Assembly: GCF_043380555.1 (NCBI RefSeq) | Contig: NC_091746.1 | Span: 14,407,478 to 14,471,477, forward strand | Length of the DNA stretch: 64,000 bases | Source of the DNA: Nothobranchius furzeri | Taxonomy: Eukaryota; Chordata; Actinopteri; Cyprinodontiformes; Nothobranchiidae | Reading direction: 5' to 3' | In this document: positions 1 through 12,701 of the stretch, piece after piece | Numbering within the stretch: position 1 is the stretch's first letter | Layout: each line of letters opens with the position of its first letter | Notes under the pieces: generated by a model | What the model saw: only the letters and a program-made list of their open reading frames with translations | What the model was told of the DNA's origin: nothing | Databases searched by the model: none | Translations under genes and position numbers: made by a program

Positions 1-386
1 GGGACATGGTTTTACCCCCTATAGGAATGTGCGATCATCTTGAAACGTTCAGATACTTACAACTCCATAGATTCTACCTTCTTGTAGCGTTTCAGCCTGA
101 TTGGACCTTGTTTTCACACAAATGGACCCAGAATGATGTGAAATTGTGCTTCGTGCAACATAATTCTGGGTGCCATTTACAAACCATAAGTGCTAATGAC
201 TCCATTCATTTTGTGGTTGTAGGGGCTGTTGATTGGAGTATACTAAAACAAACCTGATCTCTCTAGGACATTCAGAAGCCAAGTTATAAGCCCACAAAGG
301 TGTAACTGGACTACTTCTTTAAATTGACACCAGATCCGGTGACCTTTGGGACATGGTTTGACCCCCTTAGGAAAGTGCTATCATCA

Positions 387-441
387 TGAAACGTTCAGAT
401 CACTTACAACTCAATAGATTCTACCTTCCTGTAACGTTTCA
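387..441 (+). repeat. Inverted repeat IR1 within the satellite monomer (example)
   Basis: TGAAACGTT (387-395) is followed 37 nt later by its exact reverse complement AACGTTTCA (433-441). The same pair occurs in most monomers with the CTTAGGAAAGTGC head and a CTTCCTGTAACG middle. In monomers with CTTGTAGCG the right arm loses one pair, and in CGTATCAG or CGGATCAG monomers it is disrupted. This is one example of a feature repeated across all three blocks. Confidence 0.8.
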
Positions 442-466
442 GCCTGATTGGACCTTGTTTTCACAC

Positions 467-525
467 AAATGGACCCAGAATGATGTGAAATTGTGCTTCG
501 TGCAAAATAATTCTGGGTGCCATTT
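467..525 (+). repeat. Inverted repeat IR2 within the satellite monomer (example)
   Basis: AAATGG-ACCCAGAAT on the left pairs with ATTCTGGGT-CCATTT on the right. There is one unpaired G between the two right-hand segments and a loop containing TTGTGCTTCGTGCAA. At the loop-proximal end most monomers add a one-base mismatch followed by three pairs (ATG/CAT); in this monomer that inner part reads AAAT instead of CATA. IR2 lies about 25 bp after IR1, so a single strand could fold as two consecutive hairpins. Confidence 0.75.
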
Positions 526-559
526 ACAAACCATAAGTGCTAATGACTCCATTCCTTTT

Positions 560-3345
560 TGTGGTTGTAGGGGCTGTTGATTGGAGTACACTAAAACAAA
601 CCTAACCTCTCTAGGACATTCAGAAGCCAAGTTATAAGCCCACAAAGGTGTAACTGGACTACTTCTTTAAAGTGACACTTGGCCCGGTGACCTTTGGGAC
701 ATGGTTTGACCCCCTATAGGAATGTGCAATCATCTTGAAACGTTCAGATCACTTACAACTCAATAGATTCTACCTTCTTGTAGCGTTTCAGCCGGATTGG
801 ACCTTGTTTTCACACAAATTGACCCAGAATGATGTGAAATTGTGCTTCGTGCAACATAATTCTGGGTGCCACTTACAAACTATAAGTGCTAATGACTCCA
901 TTCCTTTTTGTGGTTGTAGGGGCTGTTGATTGGAGTACATTAAAACAAACCTGATCTCTCTAGGACATTCAGAAGCCAAGTTATAAGCCCACAAATGTGT
1001 AACTGGACTACTTCTTTAAATTGACACCAGATCCGGTGACCTTTGGGACATGGTTTGACCCCCTTAGGAAAGTGCTATCATCATGAAACGTTCAGATCAC
1101 TTACAACTCAATAGATTCTACCTTCCTGTAACGTTTCAGCCTGATTGGACCTTGTTTTCACACAAATGGACCCAGAATTATGTGAAATTGTGCTTCGTGC
1201 AACATAATTCTGGGTGCCATTTACAAACCATAAGTGCTAATGACTCCATTCCTTTTTGTGGTTGTAGGGGCTGTTGATTGGAGTACACTAAAACAAACCT
1301 AACCTCTATAGGACATTCAGAAGCCAAGTTATAAGCCCACAAAGGTGTAACTGGACTACTTCTTTAAAGTGACACCAGGCCCGGTGACCTTTGGGACATG
1401 GTTTTACCCCCTATAGGAATGTGCGATCATCTTGAAACGTTCAGATACTTACAACTCCATAGATTCTACCTTCTTGTAGCGTTTCAGCCTGATTGGACCT
1501 TGTTTTCACACAAATGGACCCAGAATGATGTGAAATTGTGCTTCGTGCAACATAATTCTGGGTGCCATTTACAAACCATAAGTGCTAATGACTCCATTCC
1601 TTTTTGTGGTTGTAGGGACTGTTGATTGGAGTACACTAAAACAAACCTGATCTCTCTAGGACATTCAGAAGCCAAGTTATAAGCCCACAAATGTGTAACT
1701 GGACTACTTCTTTAAATTGACACCAGATCCGGTGATCTTTGGGACATGGTTTGACCCCCTTAGGAAAGTGCTATCATCATGAAACGTTCAGATCAGTTAC
1801 AACTCAATAGATTCTACCTTCCTGTAACGTTTCAGCCTGATTGGACCTTGTTTTCACACAAATGAACCCAGAATGATGTGAAATTGTGCTTCGTGCAACA
1901 TAATTCTGGGTGCCATTTAAAAACCATAAGTGCTAATGACTCCATTCCTTTTTGTGGTTGTAGGGGCTGTTGATTGGAGTACACTAAAACAAACCTAACC
2001 TCTCTAGGACATTCAGAAGCCAAGTTATAAGCCCACAAAGGTGTAACTGGACTACTTCTTTAAAGTGACACTTGGCCCGGTGACCTTTGGGACATGGTTT
2101 GACCCCCTATAGGAATGTGCGATCATCTTGAAACGTTCAGATCACTTACAACTCAATAGATTCTACCTTCTTGTAGCGTTTCAGCCGGATTGGACCTTGT
2201 TTTCACACAAATTGACCCAGAATGATGTGAAATTGTGCTTCGTGCAACATAATTCTGGGTGCCACTTACAAACTATAAGTGCTAATGACTCCATTCCTTT
2301 TTGTGGTTGTAGGGGCTGTTGATTGGAGTACATTAAAACAAACCTGATCTCTCTAGGACATTCAGAAGCCAAGTTATAAGCCCACAAATGTGTAACTGGA
2401 CTACTTCTTTAAATTGACACCAGATCCGGTGAACTTTGGGACATGGTTTGACCCCCTTAGGAAAGTGCTATCATCATGAAACGTTCAGATCACTTACAAC
2501 TCAATAGATTCTACCTTCCTGTAACGTTTCAGCCTGATTGGACCTTGTTTTCACACAAATGGACCCAGAATTATGTGAAATTGTGCTTCGTGCAACATAA
2601 TTCTGGGTGCCATTTACAAACCATAAGTGCTAATGACTCCATTCCTTTTTGTGGTTGTAGGGGCTGTTGATTGGAGTACACTAAAACAAACCTAACCTCT
2701 ATAGGACATTCAGAAGCCAAGTTATAAGCCCACAAATGTGTAACTGGACTACTTCTTTAAAGTGACACCAGGCCCGGTGACCTTTGGGACATGGTTTTAC
2801 CCCCTATAGGAATGTGCGATCATCTTGAAACGTTCAGATACTTACAACTCCATAGATTCTACCTTCTTGTAGCGTTTCAGCCTGATTGGACCTTGTTTTC
2901 ACACAAATGGACCCAGAATGATGTGAAATTGTGCTTCGTGCAACATAATTCTGGGTGCCATTTACAAACCATAAGTGCTAATGACTCCATTCCTTTTTGT
3001 GGTTGTAGGGACTGTTGATTGGAGTACACTAAAACAAACCTGATCTCTCTAGGACATTCAGAAGCCAAGTTATAAGCCCACAAATGTGTAACTGGACTAC
3101 TTCTTTAAATTGACACCAGATCCGGTGATCTTTGGGACATGGTTTGACCCCCTTAGGAAAGTGCTATCATCATGAAACGTTCAGATCAGTTACAACTCAA
3201 TAGATTCTACCTTCCTGTAACGTTTCAGCCTGATTGGACCTTGTTTTCACACAAATGAACCCAGAATGATGTGAAATTGTGCTTCGTGCAACATAATTCT
3301 GGGTGCCATTTAAAAACCATAAGTGCTAATGACTCCATTCCTTTT
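560..3345 (+). repeat. Higher-order repeat: 4-mer unit (1393 bp), two copies
   Basis: Four successive monomers recur in the same order 1393 bp later. In order they carry CAAATTGACCC, CAGAATTATGTG, the CTATAGGAATGTGCG head with TAGGGACTGTTG, and GATCAGTTACAAC with CATTTAAAAACC. The copies start at about 560 and 1953. Only a few differences were seen by eye, such as GTGCAATC against GTGCGATC (about 727 and 2120) and CACAAAGG against CACAAATG (about 1340 and 2733). The fourth monomers diverge near 1955/3348, which sets the right edge. Boundaries are approximate. Confidence 0.85.
1170..1215 (+). repeat. Satellite hairpin IR2 with a fully paired 13-bp inner stem
   Basis: In this monomer the usual G is replaced by T (ACCCAGAATTATG, 1170-1182), which makes the left arm exactly complementary to CATAATTCTGGGT (1203-1215) across a 20-nt loop. 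The same perfect stem is found in the higher-order copy at 2563-2575 and 2596-2608. Other monomers have one mismatch at this position. Confidence 0.8.
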
Positions 3346-3459
3346 TGTAGTTGTAGGGACTGTTGATTGGAGTACACTAAAAAAACCTGATCTCTCTAGG
3401 ACATTCAGAAGCCAAGTTATAAGCCCACAAATGTGTAACTGGACTACTTCTTTAAATTG

Positions 3460-6400
3460 ACACCAGATCCGGTGACCTTTGGGACATGGTTTGACCCCCT
3501 TAGGAAAGTGCTATCATCATGAAACGTTCAGATCACTTACAACTCAATAGATTCTACCTTCTTGTAACGTATCAGCCTGATTGGACCTTGTTTTCACACA
3601 AATGGACCCAGAATGATGTGAAATTGTGCTTCGTGCAACATAATTCTGGGTGCCATTTACAAACCATAAGTGCTAATGACTCCATTCATTTTGTGGTTGT
3701 AGGGGCTGTTGATTGGAGTATACTAAAACAAACCTGATCTCTCTAGGACATTCAGAAGCCAAGTTATAAGCCCACAAAGGTGTAACTGGACTACTTCTTT
3801 AAATTGACACCAGATCCGGTGACCTTTGGGACATGGTTTGACCCCCTTAGGAAAGCGCTATCATCATGAAACGTTCAGATCACTTACAACTCAATAGATT
3901 CTAGCTTCCAGTAACGTTTCAGCCTGATTGACCCTTGTTTTCACACAAATGAACCCAGAATGATGTGAAATTGTGCTTCGTGCAAAATAATTCTGGGTGC
4001 CATTTACAAACCATAAGTGCTAATGACTCCATTCCTTTTTGTGGTTGTAGGGGCTGTTGATTGGAGTACACTAAAACAAACCTAACCTCTCTAGGACATT
4101 CAGAAGCCAAGTTATAAGCCCACAAAGGTGTAACTGGACTACTTCTTTAAAGTGACACTTGGCCCGGTGACCTTTGGGACATGGTTTGACCCCCTATAGG
4201 AATGTGCGATCATCTTGAAACGTTCAGATCACTTACAACTCAATAGATTCTACCTTCTTGTAGCGTTTCAGCCGGATTGGACCTTGTTTTCACACAAATT
4301 GACCCAGAATAATGTGAAATTGTGCTTCGTGCAACATAATTCTGGGTGCCACTTACAAACTATAAGTGCTAATGACTCCATTCCTTTTTGTGGTTGTAGG
4401 GGCTGTTGATTGGAGTACATTAAAACAAACCTGATCTCTCTAGGACATTCAGAAGCCAAGTTATAAGCCCACAAATGTGTAACTGGACTACTTCTTTAAA
4501 TTGACACCAGATCCGGTGACCTTTGGGACATGGTTTGACCCCCTTAGGAAAGTGCTATCATCATGAAACGTTCAGATCACTTACAACTCAATAGATTCTA
4601 CCTTCCTGTAATGTTTCAGCCTGATTGGACCTTGTTTTCACACAAATGGACCCAGAATGATGTGAAATTGTGCTTCGTGCAACATAATTCTGGGTGCCAT
4701 TTACAAACCACAAGTGCTAATGACTCCATTCCTTTTTGTGGTTGTAGGGGCTGTTGATTGGAGTACACTAAAACAAACCTAACCTCTATAGGACATTCAG
4801 AAGCCAAGTTATAAGCCCACAAAGGTGTAACTGGACTACTTCTTTAAAGTGACACCAGGCCCGGTGACCTTTGGGACATGGTTTTACCCCCTATAGGAAT
4901 GTGCGATCATCTTGAAACGTTCAGATACTTACAACTCCATAGATTCTACCTTCTTGTAGCGTTTCAGCCTGATTGGACCTTGTTTTCACACAAATGGACC
5001 CAGAATGATGTGAAATTGTGCTTCGTGCAACATAATTCTGGGTGCCATTTACAAACCATAAGTGCTAATGACTCCATTCCTTTTTGTGGTTGTAGGGACT
5101 GTTGATTGGAGTACACTAAAACAAACCTGATCTCTCTAGGACATTCAGAAGCCAAGTTATAAGCCCACAAATGTGTAACTGGACTACTTCTTTAAATTGA
5201 CACCAGATCCGGTGATCTTTGGGACATGGTTTGACCCCCTTAGAAAAGTGCTATCATCATGAAACGTTCAGATCACTTACAACTCAGTAGATTCTACCTT
5301 CCTGTAACGTTTCAGCCTGATTGGACCTTGTTTTCACACAAATGAACCCAGAATGATGTGAAATTGTGCTTCGTGCAACATAATTCTGGGTGACATTTAA
5401 AAACCATAAGTGCTAATGACTCCATTCCTTTTTGTGGTTGTAGGGGCTGTTGATTGGAGTACACTAAAACAACCCTGACCTCTCTAGGACATTCAGAAGC
5501 CAAGTTATAAGCCCACAAATGTGTAACTGGACTACTTCTTTAAATTGACACCAGATCTGGTGACCTTTGGGACATGGTTTGACCCCCTTAGGAAAGTGCT
5601 ATCATCATGAAACGTTCAGATCACTTACAACTCAATAGATTCTACCTTCTTGTAACGTATCAGCCTGATTGGACCTTGTTTTCACACAAATGGACCCAGA
5701 ATGATGTGAAATTGTGCTTCGTGCAACATAATTCTGGGTGCCATTTACAAACCATAAGTGCTAATGACTCCATTCCTTTTTGTGGTTGTAGGGGCTGTTG
5801 ATTGGAGTATACTAAAACAAACCTGATCTCTCTAGGACATTCAGAAGCAAAGTTATAAGCCCACAAAGGTGTAACTGGACTACTTATTTAAATTGACACC
5901 AGATCCGGTGACCTTTGGGACATGGTTTGACCCCCTTAGGAAAGCGCTATCATCATGAAACGTTCAGATCACTTACAACTCAATAGATTCTAGCTTCCAG
6001 TAACGTTTCAGCCTGATTGACCCTTGTTTTCACACAAATGAACCCAGAATGATGTGAAATTGTGCTTCGTGCAAAATAATTCTGGGTGCCATTTACAAAC
6101 CATAAGTGCTAATGACTCCATTCCTTTTTGTGGTTGTAGGGGCTGTTGATTGGAGTACACTAAAACAAACCTAACCTCTCTAGGACATTCAGAAGCCAAG
6201 TTATAAGCCCACAAAGGTGTAACTGGACTACTTCTTTAAAGTGACACTTGGCCCGGTGACCTTTGGGACATGGTTTGACCCCCTATAGGAATGTGCGATC
6301 ATCTTGAAACGTTCAGATCACTTACAACTCAATAGATTCTACCTTCTTGTAGCGTTTCAGCCGGATTGGACCTTGTTTTCACACAAATTGACCCAGAATG

Positions 6401-9400
6401 ATGTGAAATTGTGCTTCGTGCAACATAATTCTGGGTGCCACTTACAAACTATAAGTGCTAATGACTCCATTCCTTTTTGTGGTTGTAGGGGCTGTTGATT
6501 GGAGTACATTAAAACAAACCTGATCTCTCTAGGACATTCAGAAGCCAAGTTATAAGCCCACAAATGTGTAACTGGACTACTTCTTTAAATTGACACCAGA
6601 TCCGGTGACCTTTGGGACATGGTTTGACCCCCTTAGGAAAGTGCTATCATCATGAAACGTTCAGATCACTTACAACTCAATAGATTCTACCTTCCTGTAA
6701 CGTTTCAGCCTGATTGGACCTTTTTTTCACACAAATGGACCCAGAATGATGTGAAATTGTGCTTCGTGCAACATAATTCTGGGTGCCATTTACAAACCAT
6801 AAGTGCTAATGACTCCATTCCTTTTTGTGGTTGTAGGGGCTGTTGATTGGAGTACACTAAAACAAACCTAACCTCTATAGGACATTCAGAAGCCAAGTTA
6901 TAAGCCCACAAAGGTGTAACTGGACTACTTCTTTAAAGTGACACCAGGCCCGGTGACCTTTGGGACCTGGTTTTACCCCCTATAGGAATGTGCGATCATC
7001 TTGAAACGTTCAGATCACTTACAACTCCATAGATTCTACCTTCTTGTAGCGTTTCAGCCTGATTGGACCTTGTTTTCACACAAATGGACCCAGAATGATG
7101 TGAAATTGTGCTTCGTGCAACATAATTCTGGGTGCCATTTACAAACCATAAGTGCTAATGACTCCATTCATTTTGTGGTTGTAGGGGCTGTTGATTGGAG
7201 TATACTAAAACAAACCTGATCTCTCTAGGACATTCAGAAGCCAAGGTTTAAGCCCACAAATGTGTAACTGGACTACTTCTTTAAATTGACACCAGATCCG
7301 GTGACCTTTGGGACATGGTTTGACCCCCTTAGGAAAGTGCTATCATCATGAAACGTTCAGATCACTTACAACTCAATAGATTCTACCTTCTTGTAACGTA
7401 TCAGCCTGATTGGACCTTGTTTTCACACAAATGGACCCAGAATGATGTGAAATTGTGCTTCGTGCAACATAATTCTGGGTGCCATTTACAAACCATAAGT
7501 GCTAATGACTCCATTCATTTTGTGGTTGTAGGGGCTGTTGATTGGAGTATACTAAAACAAACCTGATCTCTCTAGGACATTCAGAAGCCAAGTTATAAGC
7601 CCACAAAGGTGTAACTGGACTACTTCTTTAAATTGACACCAGATCCGGTGACCTTTGGGACATGGTTTGACCCCCTTAGGAAAGCGCTATCATCATGAAA
7701 CGTTCAGATCACTTACAACTCAATAGATTCTAGCTTCCAGTAACGTTTCAGCCTGATTGACCCTTGTTTTCACACAAATGAACCCAGAATGATGTGAAAT
7801 TGTGCTTCGTGCAAAATAATTCTGGGTGCCATTTACAAACCATAAGTGCTAATGACTCCATTCCTTTTTGTGGTTGTAGGGGCTGTTGATTGGAGTACAC
7901 TAAAACAAACCTAACCTCTCTAGGACATTCAGAAGCCAAGTTATAAGCCCACAAAGGTGTAACTGGACTACTTCTTTAAAGTGACACTTGGCCCGGTGAC
8001 CTTTGGGACATGGTTTGACCCCCTATAGGAATGTGCGATCATCTTGAAACGTTCAGATCACTTACAACTCAATAGATTCTACCTTCTTGTAGCGTTTCAG
8101 CCGGATTGGACCTTGTTTTCACACAAATTGACCCAGAATGATGTGAAATTGTGCTTCGTGCAACATAATTCTGGGTGCCACTTACAAACTATAAGTGCTA
8201 ATGACTCCATTCCTTTTTGTGGTTGTAGGGGCTGTTGATTGGAGTACATTAAAACAAACCTGATCTCTCTAGGACATTCAGAAGCCAAGTTATAAGCCCA
8301 CAAATGTGTAACTGGACTACTTCTTTAAATTGACACCAGATCCGGTGACCTTTGGGACATGGTTTGACCCCCTTAGGAAAGTGCTATCATCATGAAACGT
8401 TCAGATCACTTACAACTCAATAGATTCTACCTTCCTGTAATGTTTCAGCCTGATTGGACCTTGTTTTCACACAAATGGACCCAGAATGATGTGAAATTGT
8501 GCTTCGTGCAACATAATTCTGGGTGCCATTTACAAACCATAAGTGCTAATGACTCCATTCCTTTTTGTGGTTGTAGGGGCTGTTGATTGGAGTACACTAA
8601 AACAAACCTAACCTCTATAGGACATTCAGAAGCCAAGTTATAAGCCCACAAAGGTGTAACTGGACTACTTCTTTAAAGTGACACCAGGCCCGGTGACCTT
8701 TGGGACATGGTTTTACCCCCTATAGGAATGTGCGATCATCTTGAAACGTTCAGATACTTACAACTCCATAGATTCTACCTTCTTGTAGCGTTTCAGCCTG
8801 ATTGGACCTTGTTTTCACACAAATGGACCCAGAATGATGTGAAATTGTGCTTCGTGCAACATAATTCTGGGTGCCATTTACAAACCATAAGTGCTAATGA
8901 CTCCATTCCTTTTTGTGGTTGTAGGGACTGTTGATTGGAGTACACTAAAACAAACCTGATCTCTCTAGGACATTCAGAAGCCAAGTTATAAGCCCACAAA
9001 TGTGTAACTGGACTACTTCTTTAAATTGACACCAGATCCGGTGATCTTTGGGACATGGTTTAACCCCCTTAGAAAAGTGCTATCATCATGAAACGTTCAG
9101 ATCACTTACAACTCAGTAGATTCTACCTTCCTGTAACGTTTCAGCCTGATTGGACCTTGTTTTCACACAAATGAACCCAGAATGATGTGAAATTGTGCTT
9201 CGTGCAACATAATTCTGGGTGACATTTAAAAACCATAAGTGCTAATGACTCCATTCCTTTTTGTGGTTGTAGGGGCTGTTGATTGGAGTACACTAAAACA
9301 ACCCTGACCTCTCTAGGACATTCAGAAGCCAAGTTATAAGCCCACAAATGTGTAACTGGACTACTTCTTTAAATTGACACCAGATCCAGTGACCTTTGGG

Positions 9401-11800
9401 ACAAGGTTTGACCCCCTTAGGAAAGTGCTATCATCATGAAACGTTCAGATCAGTTACAACTCAATAGATTCTACCTTCCTGTAACGTTTCAGCCTGATTG
9501 GACCTTGTTTTCACACAAATGAACCCAGAATGATGTGAAATTGTGCTTCGTGCAACATAATTCTGGGTGCCATTTAAAAACCATAAGTGCTAATGACTCC
9601 ATTCCTTTTTGTAGTTGTAGGGACTGTTGATTGGAGTACACTAAAAAAACCTGATCTCTCTAGGACATTCAGAAGCCAAGTTATAAGCCCACAAATGTGT
9701 AACTGGACTACTTCTTTAAATTGACACCAGATCTGGTGACCTTTGGGACATGGTTTGACCCCCTTAGGAAAGTGTTATCATCATGAAACGTTCAGATCAC
9801 TTACAACTCAATAGATTCTACCTTCTTGTAACGTATCAGCCTGATTGGACCTTGTTTTCACACAAATGGACCCAGAATGATGTGAAATTGTGCTTCGTGC
9901 AACATAATTCTGGGTGCCATTTACAAACCATAAGTGCTAATGACTCCATTCCTTTTTGTGGTTGTAGGGGCTGTTGATTGGAGTATACTAAAACAAACCT
10001 GATCTCTCTAGGACATTCAGAAGCCAAGTTATAAGCCCACAAAGGTGTAACTGGACTACTTCTTTAAATTGACACCAGATCCGGTGACCTTTGGGACATG
10101 GTTTGACCCCCTTAGGAAAGCGCTATCATCATGAAACGTTCAGATCACTTACAACTCAATAGATTCTAGCTTCCAGTAACGTTTCAGCCTGATTGACCCT
10201 TGTTTTCACACAAATGAACCCAGAATGATGTGAAATTGTGCTTCGTGCAAAATAATTCTGGGTGCCATTTACAAACCATAAGTGCTAATGACTCCATTCC
10301 TTTTTGTGGTTGTAGGGGCTGTTGATTGGAGTACACTAAAACAAACCTAACCTCTCTAGGACATTCAGAAGCCAAGTTATAAGCCCACAAAGGTGTAACT
10401 GGACTACTTCTTTAAAGTGACACTTGGCCCGGTGACCTTTGGGACATGGTTTGACCCCCTATAGGAATGTGCGATCATCTTGAAACGTTCAGATCACTTA
10501 CAACTCAATAGATTCTACCTTCTTGTAGCGTTTCAGCCAGATTGGACCTTGTTTTCACACAAATTGACCCAGAATGATGTGAAATTGTGCTTCGTGCAAC
10601 ATAATTCTGGGTGCCACTTACAAACTATAAGTGCTAATGACTCCATTCCTTTTTGTGGTTGTAGGGGCTGTTGATTGGAGTACATTAAAACAAACCTGAT
10701 CTCTCTAGGACATTCAGAAGCCAAGTTATAAGCCCACAAATGTGTAACTGGACTACTTCTTTAAATTGACACCAGATCCGGTGACCTTTGGGACATGGTT
10801 TGACCCCCTTAGGAAAGTGCTATCATCATGAAACGTTCAGATCACTTACAACTCAATAGATTCTACCTTCCTGTAACGTTTCAGCCTGATTGGACCTTTT
10901 TTTCACACAAATGGACCCAGAATGATGTGAAATTGTGCTTCGTGCAACATAATTCTGGGTGCCATTTACAAACCATAAGTGCTAATGACTCCATTCCTTT
11001 TTGTGGTTGTAGGGGCTGTTGATTGGAGTACACTAAAACAAACCTAACCTCTATAGGACATTCAGAAGCCAAGTTATAAGCCCACAAAGGTGTAACTGGA
11101 CTACTTCTTTAAAGTGACACCAGGCCCGGTGACCTTTGGGACATGGTTTTACCCCCTATAGGAATGTGCGATCATCTTGAAACGTTCAGATCACTTACAA
11201 CTCCATAGATTCTACCTTCTTGTAGCGTTTCAGCCTGATTGGACCTTGTTTTCACACAAATGGACCCAGAATGATGTGAAATTGTGCTTCGTGCAACATA
11301 ATTCTGGGTGCCATTTACAAACCATAAGTGCTAATGACTCCATTCCTTTTTGTGGTTGTAGGGGCTGTTGATTGGAGTACACTAAAACAAACCTGATCTC
11401 TCTAGGACATTCAGAAGCCAAGTTATAAGCCCACAAATGTGTAACTGGACTACTTCTTTAAATTGACACCAGATCCGGTGATCTTTGGGACATGGTTTGA
11501 CCCCCTTAGAAAAGTGCTATCATCATGAAACGTTCAGATCACTTACAACTCAGTAGATTCTACCTTCCTGTAACGTTTCAGCCTGATTGGACCTTGTTTT
11601 CACACAAATGAACCCAGAATGATGTGAAATTGTGCTTCGTGCAACATAATTCTGGGTGACATTTAAAAACCATAAGTGCTAATGACTCCATTCCTTTTTG
11701 TGGTTGTAGGGGCTGTTGATTGGAGTACACTAAAACAACCCTGACCTCTCTAGGACATTCAGAAGCCAAGTTATAAGCCCACAAATGTGTAACTGGACTA
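3460..11800 (+). repeat. Higher-order repeat: 6-mer unit (~2088 bp), four copies with one-monomer gains and losses
   Basis: Copies begin near 3519, 5607, 7348 and 9783. The diagnostic order is: GTAACGTATCAGCC monomer; GATTCTAGCTTCCAG with TGACCCTTG; CAAATTGACCC; CTTCCTGTAA head with AACCTCTATAGG; CTATAGGAATGTGCG head; and CTCAGTAGATTC with GGGTGACATTT. Copy spacing is 2088, 1741 and 2435 bp, meaning 6, 5 and 7 monomers. The second copy lacks the CTCAGTAG monomer, and the third carries an extra GATCAGTT/GTAGTTGTAGGGAC monomer (about 9430-9700) that matches the one at about 3170-3390. Pairs 3519/7348 and 5607/9783 are the closest, so the 6-mers themselves form an 11-12-monomer superunit. Confidence 0.85.
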
Positions 11801-12634
11801 CTTCTTTAAAGTGACACCAGATCCGGTGACCTTTGGGACATGGTTTGACCCCCTTAGGAAAGTGCGATCATCATGAAACGTTCAGATCACTTACAACTCA
11901 ATAGATTCTACCTTCCTGTATTGTTTCAGCCTGATTGGACCTTGTTTTCACCAAAATGAACCCAGAATGATGTGAAATTGTGCTTCGTGCAACATAATTC
12001 TGGGTGCCATTTACAAACCATAAATGCTAATGACTCCATTCCTTTTTGTGGTTGTAGGGGCTGTTGATTGGAGTACATTAAATCAAACCTGACCTCTCTA
12101 GGACATTCAGAAGCCAAGTTATAAGTCCACAAATGTGTAACTGGACTACTTCTTTAAAGTGACACCAGGCCCGGTGACCTTTGGGACATGGTTTGACCCC
12201 CTATGGGAATGTGAGATCATCATGAAACGTTCAGATCACTTACAACTCAATAGATTCTACCTTCTTGTAGCGTTTCAGCCGGATTGGACCTTGTTTTCAC
12301 ACAAATTGTCCCAGAATGATGTGAAATTGTGCTTCGTGCAACATAATTCTGGGTGCCACTTACAAACTATAAGTGCTAATGACTCCATTCCTTTTTGTGG
12401 TTGTAGGGGCTGTTGATTGGAGTACATTAAAACAAACCTGATCTCTCTAGGACATTCAGAAGCCAAGTTATAAGCCCACAAATGTGTAACTGGACTACTT
12501 CTTTAAATTGAAACCAGATCCGGTGACCTTTGGGACATGGTTTGACCCCCTTAGGAAAGTGCTATCATCATGAAACGTTCAGATCACTTACAACTCAATA
12601 GATTCTACCTTCCTGTAACGTTTCAGCCTGATTG
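11800..12634 (+). repeat. Satellite monomers outside a clear higher-order unit, left of the retrotransposon
   Basis: Two and a third monomers fill this stretch. The first has CTGTATTGTTTCAGCC and CACCAAAATGAACC. The second has the CTATGGGAATGTGAG head and CAAATTGTCCC. The third is cut at 12634 by the retrotransposon and resumes at 18286. The order does not continue the 6-mer pattern to the left and resembles the mixed arrangement of block 2. Confidence 0.7.
12630..12634. repeat. Target-site duplication, left copy (GATTG)
   Basis: GATTG precedes the retrotransposon and recurs directly after it at 18286-18290. The intact satellite reads CCTGATTGGACC, so a 5-bp target was duplicated. This matches integrase-mediated insertion of a Ty3/Gypsy element. 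Confidence 0.95.
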
Positions 12635-12695
12635 TGTCATGATTCTAGGAGACTCTGGAGCGAACACACCCGGACACAGGAGAAAGTTTAACAGT

Positions 12696-12701
12696 TTTAT
12701 T
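12696..12701 (-). promoter_or_regulatory. Polyadenylation signal AATAAA in the 3' LTR
   Basis: AATAAA reads on the minus strand 61 bp before the LTR end. The identical hexamer occurs in the 5' LTR at 17680-17685. The position suits 3' end formation of the genomic transcript, which would place the R/U5 border shortly after it; the R boundaries themselves cannot be read from sequence. Confidence 0.6.

Larger units (their letters stand above)
1..12634 (+). repeat. Satellite array, block 1 (about 36 monomers of ~348 bp)
   Basis: Direct reading shows the same ~348-bp unit repeated head to tail from the first base to the retrotransposon junction. Landmarks recur every 348 or 349 bp: GACATGGTTTGACCCCC, GAAACGTTCAGATCAC, TTTCAGCCTGATTGGACC, ATTCTGGGTGCCATTTAC and AAGCCAAGTTATAAGCCCAC. 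The window opens inside a monomer, so the array continues to the left. Monomers fall into subtypes, for example CTTAGGAAAGTGC versus CTATAGGAATGTGC near the middle, and CAAATGGACC versus CAAATGAACC versus CAAATTGACC. Open frames of 64-85 residues on the plus strand and about 68 on the minus strand recur once per monomer; they are ended by stops in every unit and many begin at TTG, so I treat them as non-coding. This block holds nothing but satellite. Confidence 0.97.

Noticed and set aside
145..165. CENP-B box-like sequence (CTTCGTGCAACA)
   Set aside because: It matches the TTCGNNNNA half of the box but lacks the CGGG half, and it lies in the loop of IR2. A true CENP-B box is also mainly a mammalian feature.
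1..348. Monomer as an ancient dimer of ~174-bp halves
   Set aside because: Comparing the halves by eye gave no convincing alignment; the 348-bp length alone (about two nucleosomes) is not evidence.
1..12634. CRISPR-like regular repeats
   Set aside because: The period is 348 bp with no unique spacers; it is a eukaryotic satellite with adjacent transposons.
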